DNA of 13,821 nucleotides from Chloroflexota bacterium (GTDB lineage Bacteria > Chloroflexota > Chloroflexia > Thermomicrobiales > UBA6265), in contig JAFAEX010000030.1 of the NCBI GenBank assembly GCA_023423795.1, positions 1-13,821 on the forward strand, in the 5' to 3' direction. Made by a program: the position numbers and the translations under genes. Positions 13,086-13,821 of the stretch are shown here, piece after piece. The notes beneath the pieces were generated by a model, which did not search any database, was not told the origin of the DNA, and saw nothing but the letters and a program-made list of their open reading frames with translations. Numbering within the stretch: the stretch's first letter is position 1; every line of letters begins with the position of its first letter.

Positions 13086-13821
13086 TCACGGCAGGGGGAA
13101 GCCGCAGTGGGCGTAGTAGCCGCGGGCGTCGGCGGCGGTGACGGCGTCGATGGCCGCGGCGGTGGCCGCCAGGAGGTCCTCCCGGGTGCGCGCCGCCGCC
13201 CGCCGCAGGGCGGGCTTGACCTTGGCAAAGGCCAGCTCGATCGGGTTGAAGTCGGGCGAGTAGGCCGGCAGGAACAGCAGCCGGCAGCCCACCGCCTCGA
13301 CGGCCTTCCGGGCGTCGTCGTTCTTGTGCGCGCTCAGGTTGTCCAGCACCACCACCTGGCCGGGGCGCAGGCTGGGCGCCAGCAGCCGCTCGGCGTACAG
13401 CGCGAAGGCCGCGCCGTCGACGGCCCCGGGCACCGCCAGCGCCGGGCCGACGCCGTCCGGGGTGAGGGCGGCCAGCAGCGTGACGTTGGGGCCGTGGTTG
13501 CGCGGGGCCGACCCGACGGCGCGCTGGCCGCGCGGGGCGCGGGCGGTGCGCGGCGTCATCGCCGTGTTGGTGCCCGTCTCGTCGACGAAGACCAAGTCGG
13601 CCGGGGCCAGCGCCGCGGCCGCCTCGCGCCAGGCCGCCCGCGCCGCTTCGTCCCGCTCGGACGCCCTCAGGGACTTTTTTTGAGCGTCCAGCCCAGCCTC
13701 CGCACCGCCCGCGACATCGTCGCCGGGCTGACCCGCACGCCGGCGTCGGCCTCCCACCGGTCGCAGTGCTGGGCCAGCGTGGCGTCGGGCGCGGCGGCCA
13801 GCTGCGCCGCCAGCGCCGGCG
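13086..13821 (-). CDS. IS630-family DDE transposase, 5'-truncated by window, with -1 frameshift
   Basis: This transposase of the IS630/Tc1-mariner superfamily cuts and pastes the element at TA. The catalytic triad is Asp (codon 13581-13583, VFVDETG), Asp (13341-13343, VVLDNLSAH) and Glu (13236-13238, SPDFNPIEL), with 34 residues between the second Asp and Glu, giving DD34E. The upstream part lies in a different frame: from the window edge it reads a helix-turn-helix-like segment (LAQHCDRWEADAG, SPATMSRAVRRLGWTLKK) and stops at TGA 13667-13669. The catalytic frame is reached by a -1 shift at the A7 run. Both sides of the shift look intact, so a programmed fusion is likelier than decay. The start codon is outside the window. 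The protein ends 21 nt from a possible IS end. Confidence 0.9.
   Translation of the reverse strand, partial: AGAGGAAGRRARRHAGPALRPVGGRRRRAGQPGDDVAGGAEAGLDAQKKSLRASERDEAARAAWREAAAALAPADLVFVDETGTNTAMTPRTARAPRGQRAVGSAPRNHGPNVTLLAALTPDGVGPALAVPGAVDGAAFALYAERLLAPSLRPGQVVVLDNLSAHKNDDARKAVEAVGCRLLFLPAYSPDFNPIELAFAKVKPALRRAAARTREDLLAATAAAIDAVTAADARGYYAHCGFPLP
13675..13681 (-). promoter_or_regulatory. Probable -1 frameshift site (A7) of the transposase
   Basis: The minus strand has a run of seven A within CTCAAAAAAAGTCC. The upstream frame reads CTC AAA AAA AGT CCC TGA; slipping back one base gives AAG TCC CTG AGG, entering the catalytic frame just before the stop. A-runs of this kind are known slippery sites for ribosomes and for RNA polymerase in insertion sequences. 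An indel in the run would look the same. Confidence 0.65.

Larger units (their letters stand above)
13065..13821 (-). mobile_element. IS630-family insertion sequence, right part beyond the window
   Basis: The element is defined by its transposase. IS630 elements insert at TA; a TA at 13063-13064, just beyond the transposase stop, is a plausible target copy, with another at 13077-13078. The other end lies outside the window, so neither the terminal inverted repeats nor the TA duplication can be confirmed and the left boundary is uncertain by about 20 bp. Confidence 0.6.

Noticed and set aside
13086..13757. The transposase catalytic frame as a full protein starting at its most upstream Met.
   Set aside because: The residues before the A7 in that frame are Arg/Gly-rich shadow sequence, whereas the other frame carries the expected DNA-binding segment.

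Overview
The window is very GC-rich (by eye about 70%), so most long open frames are shadows of real genes. It carries ordinary bacterial signals: Shine-Dalgarno boxes of the GGAG type, GTG starts, a Tat signal, a selenocysteine tRNA and an IS630-type transposase. High GC, heptanucleotide intergenic repeats and small Tat-exported cysteine-rich proteins together suggest an actinobacterium-like or Chloroflexota (Thermomicrobia/Sphaerobacter-like) chromosome. That taxonomic guess is inference, because no rRNA or marker gene is present.

Layout from left to right: a (CTCGGCA)n heptamer array at the very edge (1-111); a small unknown gene (113-379, -); a proline racemase/4-hydroxyproline epimerase family enzyme (512-1516, -); divergently, a large RecQ helicase with a TPR-like N-terminal extension (1618-4875, +); an inverted pair of degenerate heptamer arrays (4872-4961); tRNA-Sec (4993-5092, +); then three minus-strand genes, namely an exported nucleoside hydrolase (5267-6271), a long-chain mannitol dehydrogenase/fructuronate reductase family enzyme (6632-8107), and a soluble three-PAS histidine kinase 30 nt upstream of it (8138-10159). 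Next come a Tat-exported 18-cysteine protein (10514-10987, -), a divergent SMP-30/gluconolactonase family enzyme (11363-12274, +), a strong convergent terminator (12301-12336), a small secreted thrombospondin type-3 repeat protein (12368-12808, -), and an IS630 (DD34E) transposase that runs off the right edge and is split by a probable -1 frameshift at A7 (13086-13821, -).

The metabolic genes (hydroxyproline/proline epimerase, nucleoside hydrolase, polyol or uronate dehydrogenase, sugar lactonase) fit a heterotroph that scavenges small organic compounds, but they do not form one operon or one pathway. The only tight pair is histidine kinase-dehydrogenase. No response regulator, transporter, or sel genes other than selC are in the window. 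I found no clearly new multi-gene system. The most notable items are the selenocysteine tRNA preceded by inverted heptamer arrays, the RecQ fusion architecture, the four-fold cysteine-repeat protein, the Trp-Asp active-site variant of the nucleoside hydrolase, and the transposase frameshift site.
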